From: Neckera pumila
Taxonomy: Eukaryota; Streptophyta; Bryopsida; Hypnales; Neckeraceae
Reading direction: 5' to 3'
NCBI GenBank assembly: GCA_963969595.1
Contig: OZ018410.1
Span: forward strand, 3,100,001-3,164,000
Length of the DNA: 64,000 nt
Shown here piece by piece: positions 12,801 to 24,694 of this stretch. A program made the position numbers and the translations under genes. Under the pieces are notes generated by a model. It made no database searches. It was not told the DNA's origin and worked only from the letters and a program-made list of their open reading frames with translations. The number at the start of each line of letters is the position of its first letter. Position 1 is the first letter of the stretch.

Positions 12801-13012
12801 GGTGCTCCTATTAGGATGGAAATGCGTAGTTTTTGTAGCTTCTAGTCATTCCTTGCAAGCTTCAAAGTTTTGAAGTATGTGGCTGCGGGATCATGTTGAA
12901 TTGTCAATTTTCTTCTACTTTGCAAATAGCTCTGAAGCATTGAACTGTGTTTGTTTAAGACTTGGAAGTGATCAAACCATTACAAGAAGGACGCAAACCA
13001 TCTTCTGTAACT
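9861..13012. other. Intergenic; no gene established
   Basis: No spliced gene could be built. A GC-richer patch at 12306-12530 has a short minus-strand frame of unknown nature (see rejected items). Sequence at 11634-11870 looks like a very diverged AGGTAACTACACC-type MITE (TTTTAGGTGCACC, TTCATAGTTTATTCAT). GTCAATGCAAGGCTTCCTT at 11513 resembles TTTCAATGCAAGGCCTCCTT at 12102. Confidence 0.35.
10672..10723. repeat. Short tandem repeat GGTCACCC
   Basis: Five to six imperfect units of GGTCACCC and CCACCCGGTCACCC, markedly more GC-rich than the surroundings. Confidence 0.85.
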
Positions 13013-13179
13013 CTTCTACACTAAATAGGGGTATTAAGGGACCCATACTAATTAATCGACATCCCACACTATATAAATATCTACCATGGGTTGTACATCT
13101 TATCTCAAATATGTACAGTTTTTAAAAAAAGATCCCTTTAATTATTTAGTCCGCTTAATACCCCTATTCAGTGTAGAAG
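13013..13179. mobile_element. Small MITE, 167 bp
   Basis: The ends CTTCTACACTAAATAGGGG and CCCCTATTCAGTGTAGAAG form an inverted repeat of about 26 bp with one mismatch. The interior is short and non-coding. Related fragments (CTATACTAAATAGG) occur near 52290. Confidence 0.65.
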
Positions 13180-14834
13180 GGCATTGATTCTTTAATTGAT
13201 ACATCAAAGAAAGCTTTCTGAAACATGAACAAAGAAAAGTTGAACAACATTTTCTTCTCTTGGTAGCAATGCATGGTCCATGCAATTACTATGAGTTGCT
13301 GAACATGGGCAAGGACAAACTATATAGGAAGAGGCTCAAAAATAATTTTAGCATTAACAACTGCCCCTACAAAAGTGCCCAAAACAATCCACACTGGATG
13401 TAGAAATGGAAGTGATTTTATGGGGTGAGAAACTGCCATACCATGTGTGTGGTTTTAAAGTATTGAGCATATGACATGGGTCACCATCATGTGTGATTTT
13501 GCTCATAGTAAAGACCTGAATTTGGTGAGGTCTGCAAAATGGTCTTGAAATGTCAAAAAAAAGCAAGAAAAATTGCAAAAACACATATGAGGTTGAACCT
13601 CCTACTAAAATGCTTCTTAGTCACTCATAACTTCTTGGATTGATGCAAAATTTTAACCACACAAACTAGACTACTATGCAAAACCTTTCTAAATTGTTTT
13701 AATTTTGAAAATGGATACTCTACAAAGAAAAAACAAACCGTCAAAGTTCACTATAATCCAAAAATGTTGGGATTTTGAACTTTGAATTGCTCCCAAACAT
13801 TCAAAACAACTTGGATTGACATGAAAATTTTACCACAATAACTAGACTTCAAAGGAAACATAACCCAATAAATTTTTGTTGAAAAAAAACATTAGACAAA
13901 GGATATATAAGCCCCCAAAGTTGCAGCCATCAAATGCAGTTTGGTGGATTAAAATTGAACTTGTGAACTTTGATTGAATTCTAGAAAGTCATTACATCTT
14001 GGATTGATCTAAAAAATTTACCACACAAACTAGAAAAGAGAACGCAAATTTTTTCCAATAAATATTATTGAATTCAGAGATTGGATGCAAAAGTTACAGC
14101 TCTTTGAATTGAACTTGAAACTATGTGAGGAAACCCTCACTGGGGCGTTTAGGGATTGCAATAAATTTGATTTTACAATGGGGAGTGAATTGAATGGAAG
14201 TTAACTTACAATGGATCATCCTTAGACTCACTGGCTCCATGCAAAGGCATGTTTTGATTCATCCTAGTTGCACCTATGAGCATTACAAGGGACTTAGGTA
14301 CCTCTGACTTAAAAAAATCATATCTTATTCATTGCAAGTTAGAAAATTAAATTTAAAATTTCCATTGCTGTGTTCTTCATTCTCTTTTTCCTACAAAAAT
14401 GCAAAAATGTTTGGGTCCACCCATTTATGCATAGGGGTCTTTTTCCCCTTAGATGAGCACTTTCTGAGCCTTTTACCTTAGCGTCAAGGGGAATTGCCTA
14501 TCATTATGCAGTGACCGGATGACTCCATCAAGCATGCCAAACATTTCATTTTTGCACTTTTGTTGATCATTTTGTTGACCATTTTTTTTCAAATTTGAAT
14601 TGAAAACCAATTTTACAAAACCTAAGATTTATCACTTGAGATAGATGGAGCAGTAAAATATCAATAAGAAGGTAAACTCTTACTCGGTGTTGATTTATGG
14701 TCTTATTTAGCATGGGTGCTAGGATCCAATTCAAATATAAGAAGGGGACAAAATGAATTTCAGTTGAACTTTCCAATTTCCAAATTTCCAATGTTCTATA
14801 AAAGGCATTTTTACAGAGTACATATTAATTTTAA
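13180..14834. other. Intergenic; no gene seen
   Basis: AT-rich. Similar phrases recur within 13600-14130 (AACTTCTTGGATTGATGCAAAAT, ACAACTTGGATTGACATGAAAA, CATCTTGGATTGATCTAAAA), suggesting three or four diverged copies of a unit of about 180 bp. No domain-bearing frame. Confidence 0.4.
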
Positions 14835-16193
14835 CCCCTAAAGTCCCATTGTCCTCTCAGGGAACAAAATGGATTTTGGGCAGGCTCTTACGGTCTCAAT
14901 ATTTGTTGTGATTTTCTGAATTTTTTTGTGAACATAGAAAAACACATTAACCTCCTGAAAATATAATTTCAATCGGTGCCCGGGAGCAAAAGTTATGGCC
15001 CTTAGAGCCCTTTTATTCGTTTGTTGGGCAAAAAAAAAAAAAAAACTTGTAAAAAAATTCATTTTTTTCTCATAGATTATATTTTGGTATACATTTTGAA
15101 ACTTGGATTCATTCTATTTGGAGTAGTAATGAGAAAGATATGGACAATCTTGTTTTTCGGGCAATCTTAGCATCTTCTTGAAAAAATGACTTATAGAATT
15201 CATATTTGAATGCAAATCTTAAATTTTAAATTAAAATTTGCTTGCAAGAAAATCTCACCATTGAGATTATTGTGCTTCAATCTTGTTCCATCTTGGAGCT
15301 ATTCAAGGTTTAGTTTTCCCTTCAATCTTGGACCTACTTCTACTTAACAACCTTTTAATGAATGAAAACTAAGTGTGTGTTTTTAAATTTTTTTTAGAGT
15401 CTCAACTCAATTCTTCAATACATATAATTAGAAATTCAAAATCAATAGAGAAATTCTTTTAAGTTAAGAAGGTTCAAAGTCCCAGAGTGTAGTTGAGCAA
15501 GTTGCAAAAAAAATTTGTTTCCTTCACTTTAAATGCTAATATCTTGCAATCTACATGGTCAAAAATTTTGAAATTTCTTCCACACGTTTTTACACTAGTC
15601 TAATACAAGATCCTATGGTTAGATATGCAAAAAAAAACTTAATGATTAGTAGAAAGAAGTAGAGAATGATTCAAAACACTAAATTGTTAAGAATTTAATT
15701 ATGGATTTATAAAATGCCAATCCCAAGGGTTGTAATGTTGTGATAAACAATATACATCCTAAGATTTTATTTTTCTTGAAAAATACTAAAAAATGGAGTT
15801 AAATAAAGAATTTTAAAGTTTATTTTAGAGTAGGGAATCCATAACTACCCGCAAACTAGAACACCTCATGATTTTCATCTCATAAATCAAAATGGAATGA
15901 TATAAAGCTTTACACGTATATGTAAATCTAGAGGACCAATTTCACAATTTAATTTTTTTTAAAAGTGATTTTTAAAAAAGAAAATTGAGTTGGCCGCCGA
16001 ACATTGAAAATGACATATCATCCAATAACTTTTTAACCATATAATCAAAAGTTCTGAATATTGTTGAACCTTAAAGCTATTCCTTAGGCATATGTTATGT
16101 GAAATTTTCAAAGAAAAAAATTAAAATATCCGTTTGTAGTAATCTGCCTAAAATTGCTATGTTGCCAAAAAACGCCATTTGGTCTTTTAGGGG
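14835..16193 (+). mobile_element. TTAA-flanked element, copy D, chimeric (1359 bp)
   Basis: Lies between TTAA at 14831-14834 and TTAA at 16194-16197, with ends CCCCTAAAGTCCCATTGTCC and TTTGGTCTTTTAGGGG. The first 780 bp resemble copies B, C and P, including the core motif at about 15538-15578. After about 15640 the sequence switches to material shared with the second subfamily and with copy N (GTAGAGAATGATTCAAAACAC, then GCTATGTTGCCAAAAAA). It therefore reads as a junction of two subfamilies. Confidence 0.82.
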
Positions 16194-16525
16194 TTAAATT
16201 TAAAATTTATTTTTATTTCATCCATCAAAAGTCAAACAGCCTTCTTTAGGGCCTAGATTTTTTTTCATGATGTCAATTTCTTTTTCTTTTTGGCTTAATT
16301 ATTTGATTGTAAACAAAAATTCCAAAGAAAGAATCTAAATGTACAATGTTGTAGTGATGGCACATAGCAAGTTTTTTCAAGAAAATAGCTAATAGTACAA
16401 ATGTGAAATCATAAAATATTATTCCAACATATATAGTTGTCAATTGCTAAGGTTTCTTAATTAAAAAATATATAATTTTATTATAAAAAAAATTTAAATC
16501 TACAAAATGTGGTTTAGCTATAATA

Positions 16526-16527
<2 letters not shown>

Positions 16528-16565
<38 letters not shown>

Positions 16566-16566
16566 A
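16528..16566. repeat. (TG)n(TA)n microsatellite
   Basis: An uninterrupted TG run followed directly by a TA run. Confidence 0.95.
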
Positions 16567-16827
16567 TTTTGTATTTGTGTATGTAAGAGTGTATGTAAAG
16601 ATCATTTATAAAGAATTACTATGATAAAAGGAATGCAAAAGAATAATCTTCTTTAAATAAGACCAACAAACTTATACATAAAATTGTAGAGGTTCAACAT
16701 GGAAAACATTTGTTTTTATTCTATATTTTGAAGTTGAGAAAGAATAGTAAGAAAATTATCTCATTTAGATATCAAGAAATTCTACACTTTATAATTTACA
16801 AACTAGGAGGCAAGTGATAGTGTTTAA

Positions 16828-17711
16828 CCTCTAAAAACCCAAGTGTCCCTGTGGGGGTTATTTGGTACTTCGGCAAGCTCATGTGACCTCAATTTTTCAC
16901 ATGTTTTTTTGAAATTTTTTTGGGAGATAGGAAATCTCATTAGCTTTGCGGGAAGATAAATTTCATCAAATTCCGACTTACCCTCCAAAAGTTATGATGG
17001 ATTGAATAAAAATTTCAGTTTGGGAATCTGCTGCCCCTCAGGAATCTGACTTTGACTCCCAAGGGGGCAGCAGAGGTGGCAAGAGAGGAGAGGTGGCAAG
17101 AGGTGGCAAGAGAGGCTACTGTTGTGCCTATTAGGAGGTCATATGAGGCTTTAGGAGCCTATAGATGTTAGAGATTTTGACATTTTTCAAAATTTATTTT
17201 TCCTACTTCTAAATATAAGTGCATTTTTCAATCCACCGTTCAGATTTCCTAGATCAAAAAATGTGTGATGGGATTTTTTTTTTGAAAATGGCCTAGTGTA
17301 TTGTCATTTCTTGGGACACAGTGGCAAATTTTAATTTTTTTGAATATCGGGATTATCTTGGATTGCCTTGAAAATTGGTATGCACATGCCTAACATGTTT
17401 CCCCATAAGAAAAAATTATAAATTGGAGGTCTGTAGTGGGAAAAAATTCAGCAAATGGCGGTCAAAGGCATCTGAAATTTTCGGGCACAGTGGAAAGAAG
17501 AAAAAAAAAAACAGACTTTGAATGCAAATATCTCCCAATCTATACGGTCAAACCTCACGAAATTTTTACCACATGTTTTCACACAAGTTAACTACAAGAT
17601 CCAACGGTTACATTCCCAAAAAATCAAATTTTCCAACTTTTTTGATGAATGCTTTAGAAATGGCAGTTTTGGGTGTTTTTTGAGGTAGAAAAGGCCTTGG
17701 GCTCTTAGGGG
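16828..17711 (+). mobile_element. TTAA-flanked element, copy E (884 bp)
   Basis: Lies between TTAA at 16824-16827 and TTAA at 17712-17715. The left end is CCTCTAAAAACCCAAGTGTCC, the right end GGCCTTGGGCTCTTAGGGG. The core motif is at about 17527-17563. A short tandem of AGGTGGCAAGAG sits inside at about 17072-17117. It is diverged enough to form its own subfamily. Confidence 0.82.
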
Positions 17712-17715
17712 TTAA

Positions 17716-20040
17716 AATCTATACATTCCATTAGATTTTGAAAAAATTCTTGGATATTTTGGACTAAGGTCCGTATTGAATGTGAAATGGTTCTTCTTTG
17801 AGCTAACATGCAAAAGTCAAAATCCTCACAAATTTGAACCTTTTATATGATTTTAATCACTTTTGCATCTAAGAAGTGGTTACTATTGGCTTAAAAAGTT
17901 AATAGTGTTATGTTATTATCTTATGTTGAAATCAAGGTTGTCTCATTGGATGGTTTTGGGCCAATAGGTGAGTCTATACGACAAATTCATATTTTTTAGG
18001 ACTTTGAATATAGGCTTCAGGGAATAAAGTATTAGGTGATCGTAGTTTACTATTCCATGCTTCTAAGAGACATAACAACTTTTTTGTCATTTGTATTTCT
18101 ATACTAGATTTCCAAATGATAATGGGTGAAAGTCGGATGCAAAGAAGAAGGATAGGAACCCATGGTACTAGGAAAAGGGCTCAAACAAGAAGAACAAGTC
18201 AAGGTTGCAAACATGAGGAATATGAGCACTACTAAATAGGACATAAGCATGAACATGAAGAGCAAGGGTGCAAACACGAAGGATGTATATACAAATGGAA
18301 AGGACCTAGGCATGCACAAAAAAGATAGATTGTAATGGGAAGAATCCATAAAATAGAAGAACGAGGTGCAAATGTGACTTATAGGGCACAAATTAGAAGC
18401 CTTGAGAACCATTGGCATCCTACTTCTATTCATTCACTCAATTGTCTTTTCTCTTTGGGCCCTTGCTCTTTGAAGACCTCCGTACCATGTTCTTATCCTT
18501 TCAAACCTTCTACATGCATCGGTCCTTCTGTGTCCATTCTCCTTTAAAGGTGGTTCTTCCTATTCATGTTGTGTTTTTTTCCTTTCACATAATAATGTAT
18601 GTATCCAAAGAGGCACCAATCCAAAATGGCACACAACATTTAAGGCCCAATTGTGCCCCTTTGCATTATAATGTAGTTAAAATTGTTAAGGAGTTGAAAG
18701 GGGTGAAATTGGGTAGAATAGTCACCATTTTATAATTCCATTATAGATTCATTTATTATTCTACCATTTGAAGGGATGCTTTTGGATTATCAAGTGCACT
18801 ATGAAGGAAGTCCAATGAACCCTACTATAGAATCCAAAAGGGCAAAAATAGTCCTCTTTAGGGACAACAATAGGAAGCTATATGTTTTTGCTTTGACCAC
18901 CTGTAATGTGTGTGCTTTAATTGAAAAATGAATTGACCAAACACATGTGAAAAACTCTCAAATTTACCATTCTATTGCAACAAAAAATTGTGAAACCAAT
19001 CAAGTTAAATACATGCAAAGGGACAACAAGGGGGTATACATGCCTTACACGCCTTGGCCCTTTACCTTTGAACCCTTGTCTTTTTCCATTCCCTTTAGAT
19101 GTGGTCCTTCCAGTGCACACGTTATTGTCACCTTTGCACCTCATACATGTCATAGTCCTTCCTGTTTGTACCCAATTCCACTTGTCCTATGTGGTGAATG
19201 TGTAGAACAAAATGTGAGCAAAGTAAGTCCACATATGTATATCTAACAATCAACATGTTGTTGACAACAATGGATAGGAAAAGTCCTAACTGGACAAGTG
19301 TGTTGGATGATTAATTGTGCACATCAAGAGTTGTTATACAACCCTTATTAAAAGGAGGTAGAACTATTCGAGATCCATTGCTTCCTAATTATGTTGTATA
19401 GGAAATCTTTAAAAGCATGGCCAATTTAATTTAAAACCATTATGGGTTTAGGATGTCTTTAGCTTTACATAAAGTGCAACATGGCTGTGAAATAATAGAA
19501 CCTCTAGTGAATGCAATTGAGTCTTTTTGAAGTCATTCCAAAGATTCACCTAAATTGCCATTCTCCCTTAGTATTTGCCTTACCCTTATATACAACGCAA
19601 TCAAATTTTTATAGACAATCCAAGGATGCACCTATACACAAGTGCGTGCAAATCAAATAAGCTTAATCTTGTAATGATGCGGCGGTCGAAAAGTGCTTGA
19701 TAGATAATAGAGAATCCATTTTTGTAAGATACAAGTGCAGATCATTGCCTTTAGGGGGGGCAAAATAGTACCAAATGGCACCAAAAAAATTGGCTAAAAA
19801 ATGGCAACAAACAGTGAAATTTTTCGCCAAAAAACTTCAAAATCAAAAAAAATGTTTGGATGAAATTGCTAAATTGTGGATGATAATAGAATTATGGACA
19901 TGTTATATGTACTAATGTGATATTTTCTATCCAATATGTAGACGAATGTTAAAATTTGGAGCACCAAACCATAAAATTTTCTATTGACACTTGGACACTT
20001 CATTAAAAATTATAAGAAAAATCCCTAATGCAGATGTTCA
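17716..20040. other. Intergenic; includes dispersed repeat matching 4.13-5.29 kb
   Basis: The segment 18715-19045 is collinear with the sequence around the CACTA complex and lacks that insertion. Overlapping short frames at 18104-19246 on both strands show no domain and match nothing I recognise. The rest holds nothing identifiable. Confidence 0.4.
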
Positions 20041-20187
20041 TCTTTGAACTTTTGTGTAGAAAGAGGAGGTCATGCACAATAGTTTGACCTCCAAATGAGT
20101 GCTCTTGGGTTGTTTTTTAAGCAAATAATTCCCACTGTATCCAAATGGATGATTTCCACGATGACTAGCCTGGTGTTCTAGGGTTAA

Positions 20188-21058
20188 CTTCTAAAGGGCT
20201 GAGGCTTTTTTTCTGCCCAAAAACACTGAAAATTGCCATTCTATAGCAAAGAGTAAAAAGAATATTTAATGTTTTTTTTCACATCTAACCGTAGGACCTT
20301 ACACCTAACTGGTAATAAAAAGTTTGGGAAAAATTTCAGAATTTTTGACCGCACAGATTGCAAGACATTTGCGTGTGTAGTGGAAAAAACAAAATTTTTA
20401 GCACATTGCGGGACTGGATTTTCTTGACTTTGAACATTTTTAACATAAATTTTTTGCACTACAAAGTTTTGAGCTTTAAATCTTTGTAGTGGAGAATTGA
20501 GTTAAAAGTCTAGGAAAAAAAAGAAACTCAAAAAAGCTTAATTTGCATTCTTAAGAAAATTGTTAAGCAGAAGTGTATGAGATAGAAGAAAAATCTAAAA
20601 TACTAATATCTTTTAGATGGATTTAACATGCACTAATCCCAATGGTGAGACTGTTCTAGCAAGTAAACTCAACCATACAAAAAAAAAAATTGCAAAAATT
20701 GCTTTTAGAAATGAATCCTACACGTTATTTGTTTCAAAAAGATGCTCAAACTGCCCAAAAAACAAGAATGTCCATAACTTCTTCATAACAAATTCAAATG
20801 AAATGAATCAAAGCTTTTCAGATAAACAAAAATATAATCTATGAGAAAAAAAAATCAGAAAAAAAATTCGAATTTTTGCAAATTTTTTTTGCTACCCCCA
20901 CACCCCCACACCCGTCCCTTGTTTTGAGCTTATTTGATTATAACTCTTGTTTCCAGGCACCGATTGTGAAAAAAAAATTATATTCCCACAAAGCTTATCA
21001 GTTCTTCTATCTTCAAAAAAGTTTCAAAAAATCGCTACAAAAATTCAGCCTGTAGATA
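20188..21058 (-). mobile_element. TTAA-flanked element, copy F, right end lost
   Basis: The left end CTTCTAAAGGGCTGAGGC follows TTAA at 20184-20187. The core motif is on the minus strand at about 20341-20373. Similarity to copy B runs until AAATTCAGCCTGTAGATAC at about 21058, then stops about 50 bp short of the expected end, so the right terminus is deleted or replaced. Confidence 0.75.
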
Positions 21059-21735
21059 CTTTGAGAACCAAACATGAGATTCACAGCCCCATGTGAGTGT
21101 AACTTTCAGTGCATTGTGAAGCATTGTGGGACAGACATGTGCCAGGCCAAAGCATCATTCCACGGCCAAATTGTGGAATTTGTGAGCCTTGTGGGAACCT
21201 GACACATCAATCTCCAAACGCAGGCCGGTAATGTGTGAACTGGGAAAATCATGAAAATTCATTCCTTTGTGTGGACTAAGGTAGGCCAGACTGCCGGAGG
21301 CTCAGAAATGGAGCATCTAATGGCCGGTCCGCCTTTTTCATGTATTTCCTTGGACCGGAATATTTTGAGCTCATTTTTCAGACAAAGAGAAATTGATGAG
21401 GAATCTAACCCAAGTGGTTTCGTATTTTTTCAAGCATTTTTGAATTACTTATGAATTTTCAAACGAGTTGGGTTGTAGGTTCCTATTTGTGAGCCTAGGT
21501 CTTTCATAAATGGTTCACTTGCAATTCTAGATTAAAATGGGGAAAGCAAAGAAAATGATTGGCTCTTAAAATCAATAATGTTTTTTTCCTTGATTCATTC
21601 AATGACTATACTAGTAAATTTCAGAACCAACCCATGTCCATTTCACAGCCATTTATAGGGTCCATTCTTAATGCTCGCTCTATTTTACAGCCTCCTACCT
21701 TAATACCAAATCATGTGAAGTTGTATTGTCTACAC
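21059..21735. other. Intergenic with a MITE fragment
   Basis: No gene is visible. About 21395-21460 (GAATCTAACCCAAGTGGTTTC onward) resembles the interior of the AGGTAG MITE at 31668-31720, so a terminus-less fragment of that family is present. Confidence 0.4.
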
Positions 21736-21737
21736 TA

Positions 21738-22012
21738 AGGTAACTACACCTAAAATCGCACACTAGATATTCTTGCCTAAAATATACTCCTACTATTCAT
21801 ATGAGTATTTGATCACTTTTAGATATCTCTATTTCCAGCACTTTGAAAATTCGTAGTTTATTCATGCAGTGTCCAAAAAATGCATTCTTAGAGAATCTAT
21901 AATCCTGTTTTGACTACCAATGGAACCCTACAATTTTTTTTCAATATCATTGTGAAACCCATGTTGTATCGTGCTAAATTGCTCAATTGTGCAATTTAAG
22001 GTGTAGTTACTT
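21738..22012 (-). mobile_element. AGGTAACTACACC-type MITE, copy 1
   Basis: The left end AGGTAACTACACCTAAAATC lies after TA (21736-21737), and the right end is AAGGTGTAGTTACTT. Internal landmarks (GTAGTTTATTCATGCAGTGTCC, AATGCATTCTTAGAGAATC) match the copies at 43692 and 56352 in inverse orientation. Non-coding. Confidence 0.75.
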
Positions 22013-22250
22013 TACACCTTAAATTCAGTTAATCAATCCAGCATGGTTCCCATTATTATATTGGAAAACTTTTTGTGGAGTCTTATTGGTAGGGGACTTT
22101 TTGGACATGAATAAACTACAAATTTTCAAAAAACTAAAAATAGGTGTTCCTAAAAGCAATCATAGATTCTGATGAATAGTAGGAGTGTATTTTAGGCAAA
22201 AATCTATAGAGTGTGATTTTAAAAAGCGTGCGATTTAGGTGTAGTTACTT
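22013..22250 (+). mobile_element. AGGTAACTACACC-type MITE, copy 2, inverted next to copy 1
   Basis: It begins TACACCTTAAATTCAG, with the first few terminal bases lost at the junction, and ends GCGATTTAGGTGTAGTTACTT before TA. It lies head-on to copy 1 with no spacer. Confidence 0.7.
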
Positions 22251-22251
22251 T

Positions 22252-22534
22252 AAATAGTGAAATTAGGGTGCCTAAATACTTAGATTGCCTTACTCCAAGA
22301 AAGTTACTTTACAAGCCATCAAAGTCAACAGATATTTATACAAATATTTTCATTTGCACACATGGAGGTTCATGAGTCTCAACTACAACAATTTCTAATT
22401 CATAAACAGTGCATGAACTATTATTGACTATTAATATTAGTAATTTAATTTAGAAATAGTACAATAACTATTCGTGTATATTTATATAGTGTTAGATATC
22501 AATTAGTGCGTTGGCAACCTAATTTCACTATTTA
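22252..22534. mobile_element. AAATAGTGAAATTAGG-type MITE, copy 1 (283 bp)
   Basis: The ends AAATAGTGAAATTAGGGTGCC and GGCAACCTAATTTCACTATTT are inverted repeats. The interior motif CATCAAAGTCAACAGATATTT recurs at 46242. It abuts the preceding MITE. Confidence 0.65.
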
Positions 22535-22998
22535 GTGTTGTACTCTACTAAATTTTGTTTAGTATTCCATATTCCATAAATGGAGCCCATAGATGGAACA
22601 CTGCACACTACTCATGCATATTCTCTTTAACTTATGGGAGGCAATCCATTCTTGATCCCCCCCTTTGGCAATGTAGACTACTTTCTTTCCATATAGGAGG
22701 AGATGAACAACGATTAATTATGGCATGGATCTTGGCAAAGTTGTGGCACATTGTGAGAGGCTGCAAGACTCTCAATATTGCAACCAACCCTTGGTGGATT
22801 TTGCAACCAGACCCTTGGTCGAAAATAGTAAGGTCTAAATGACCAGTATGGGTTGAAGAGAATCTTCAGCCAAAAAAATTTCATAGTAATTACGTTTTGA
22901 GAAATAAAAATCTGGAAAATTATATAAACCTTCCAAATTCTATTTCTGCACACGAAAAAATTTCCCCACAAAGATACCTACAGATCCGTGTTGATGAA
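22535..22998. other. Intergenic; no gene seen
   Basis: A 95-codon plus-strand frame (22555-22842) has no recognisable domain and no homologous copy in the window. Confidence 0.35.
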
Positions 22999-23937
22999 CA
23001 CCTAAAGGACCATTGTCTTCAAGGGACAAATGGGAATTTTGGGCAAGTACCTACGGGTTGAAACTTTGTCCTCATTTTTTGAAACTTTTTTAAAAAATAG
23101 AAAAATTATTAGCTTCATGGGAATATAATTTTTTTTCAAATGGTTCCTAAGAACAAAAGTTATGCCCCAAACAGCTTGGAACTTGGAAGGAGGGTAGGGG
23201 AAGAAAGGGTAGCAAAAAAAATTTCAAAAATTTGAATTTGAATTTGAATTTTTGAATTTTTTTTCTCATAGATTATGTTTTTGTCTATCTGGAAAGCTTT
23301 GATTCGTTCCATTTTGATTTGTTATATGAAAGTTATAAAGATGAAATCAGTGAAATCTTATTTTTTGAGCAATTAGAGCATCTTCTTGAAAAAACAACTT
23401 ATAGGATTCATTTCTGAATGCAATTTTTACAATTTTTCAAAAAAAATTCCACATAGTTTAGTTTGCTTGCTAGAACAATCTCAGCAATGGGATTAGTGCC
23501 GTTTAATTTCAGAGATATTAATGATTTAGATTTTCCTTCTATTTTATACCTACGTCTACTTAATAATTTTTTGAAGTTTGAAAAGTAAATTTTTGGATTT
23601 TTTTGGTTGTAGATTCTCAACTCCATTCTCCACCATAAATACCTAAAGTTGAAAACTTTGTAGTGCAAAAAATTTTAAGTTAAGAAGGTTCGAAGTCAAA
23701 TAATCTAGTACCGCAATGTGCTGAAAAACTAGGTTTTTTCACTTTAAACGTAGATATCTTGCAATCTGTGCAGTCAAAAATTCTGAAATTTTTTCACACA
23801 TTCTCATTCTAGTCAACTATAAGATCCTACAACTAGGAGTGCAAAAAATCCAATTTTTAAATTTTTTTACTATTTGCTATAGAAATGGCTGTTTTGAGTG
23901 TTTTTTGACCCCCCAAAAGGCCTCAATTCTTTAGGGG
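22999..23937 (+). mobile_element. TTAA-flanked element, copy G (939 bp)
   Basis: The right end TTCTTTAGGGG abuts TTAA at 23938-23941. The left end CACCTAAAGGACCATTGTC follows TGAA, a one-base change from TTAA. The core motif is at about 23752-23790. Confidence 0.85.
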
Positions 23938-24045
23938 TTAAGTGTTTAGAAATGGGTTGCCTCCCTTACAACCTTCGAAGGCAACGCAGAGCATGTGCTC
24001 ACCTCTAATATCTATTTATGCAAAATTCATGGCTTTTTTTTTTAA

Positions 24046-24690
24046 CCCCTAAATGCCCAAGGCTTGTTTTGAGTTTCTTGGAATTTGGTCTAACTTGAAC
24101 AAAATGCCAACATTTTGACAAGTTGTATCAATTTTTTTTGAAATGTAACCGTACAAATTCAAACTAGACATGTAAGAGATCTCATAGGAAAAGAAAACAC
24201 AACAATACCACTTATAGAGCAAAAGATTCTAATGATTGACCATGAGGGTGTTAAAACTGCAAAAGTGATGTAAAGTCTTTCAACCCTCTTTTCACAAGTC
24301 AAATCTAAAAAGTTGGTGACCAAAAAGATTGAGATTAAAGAGCCTAACTTGTATAACCCCAATCAATTTACGGCTTCTTAAAATCTACTCTATAATTTTT
24401 TTAAATTAATTTTGAATGCGAATTTTCCTCCAAGATCTAGTGTATTTGAGGCTCATTTCCAAGAGCTGTCAACATTACGGGAAGTCAAGATTGCACTGGA
24501 TATCCTTGTACAAAATCATGAATAGAAAAATCACTATCATTTATTTTCAAGATCAGATTTTTGATGCTAAAACTAGACTTCAAGAAAAACTTTCTAAAAT
24601 TATAACCTACTAAAAATAACAACATGGTTAGTTTTATTTAACTTCAAAGTTTTGCAAACACCACATTTGGGTGCCTCGGGCATTTAGGGG
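24046..24690. mobile_element. TTAA-flanked element, copy H, subfamily 3 (645 bp)
   Basis: Lies between TTAA at 24042-24045 and TTAA at 24691-24694. The ends are CCCCTAAATGCCCAAGGC and GCCTCGGGCATTTAGGGG. The interior differs from copies A-G and is shared with the damaged copies at 31503-32372 and 53270-54061 (CCCCAATCAATTTACGGCTT). Confidence 0.85.
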
Positions 24691-24694
24691 TTAA

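Noticed and set aside
18104..19246. Cluster of frames of 70-109 codons
   Set aside because: Overlapping on both strands within a dispersed repeat; no recognised domain.
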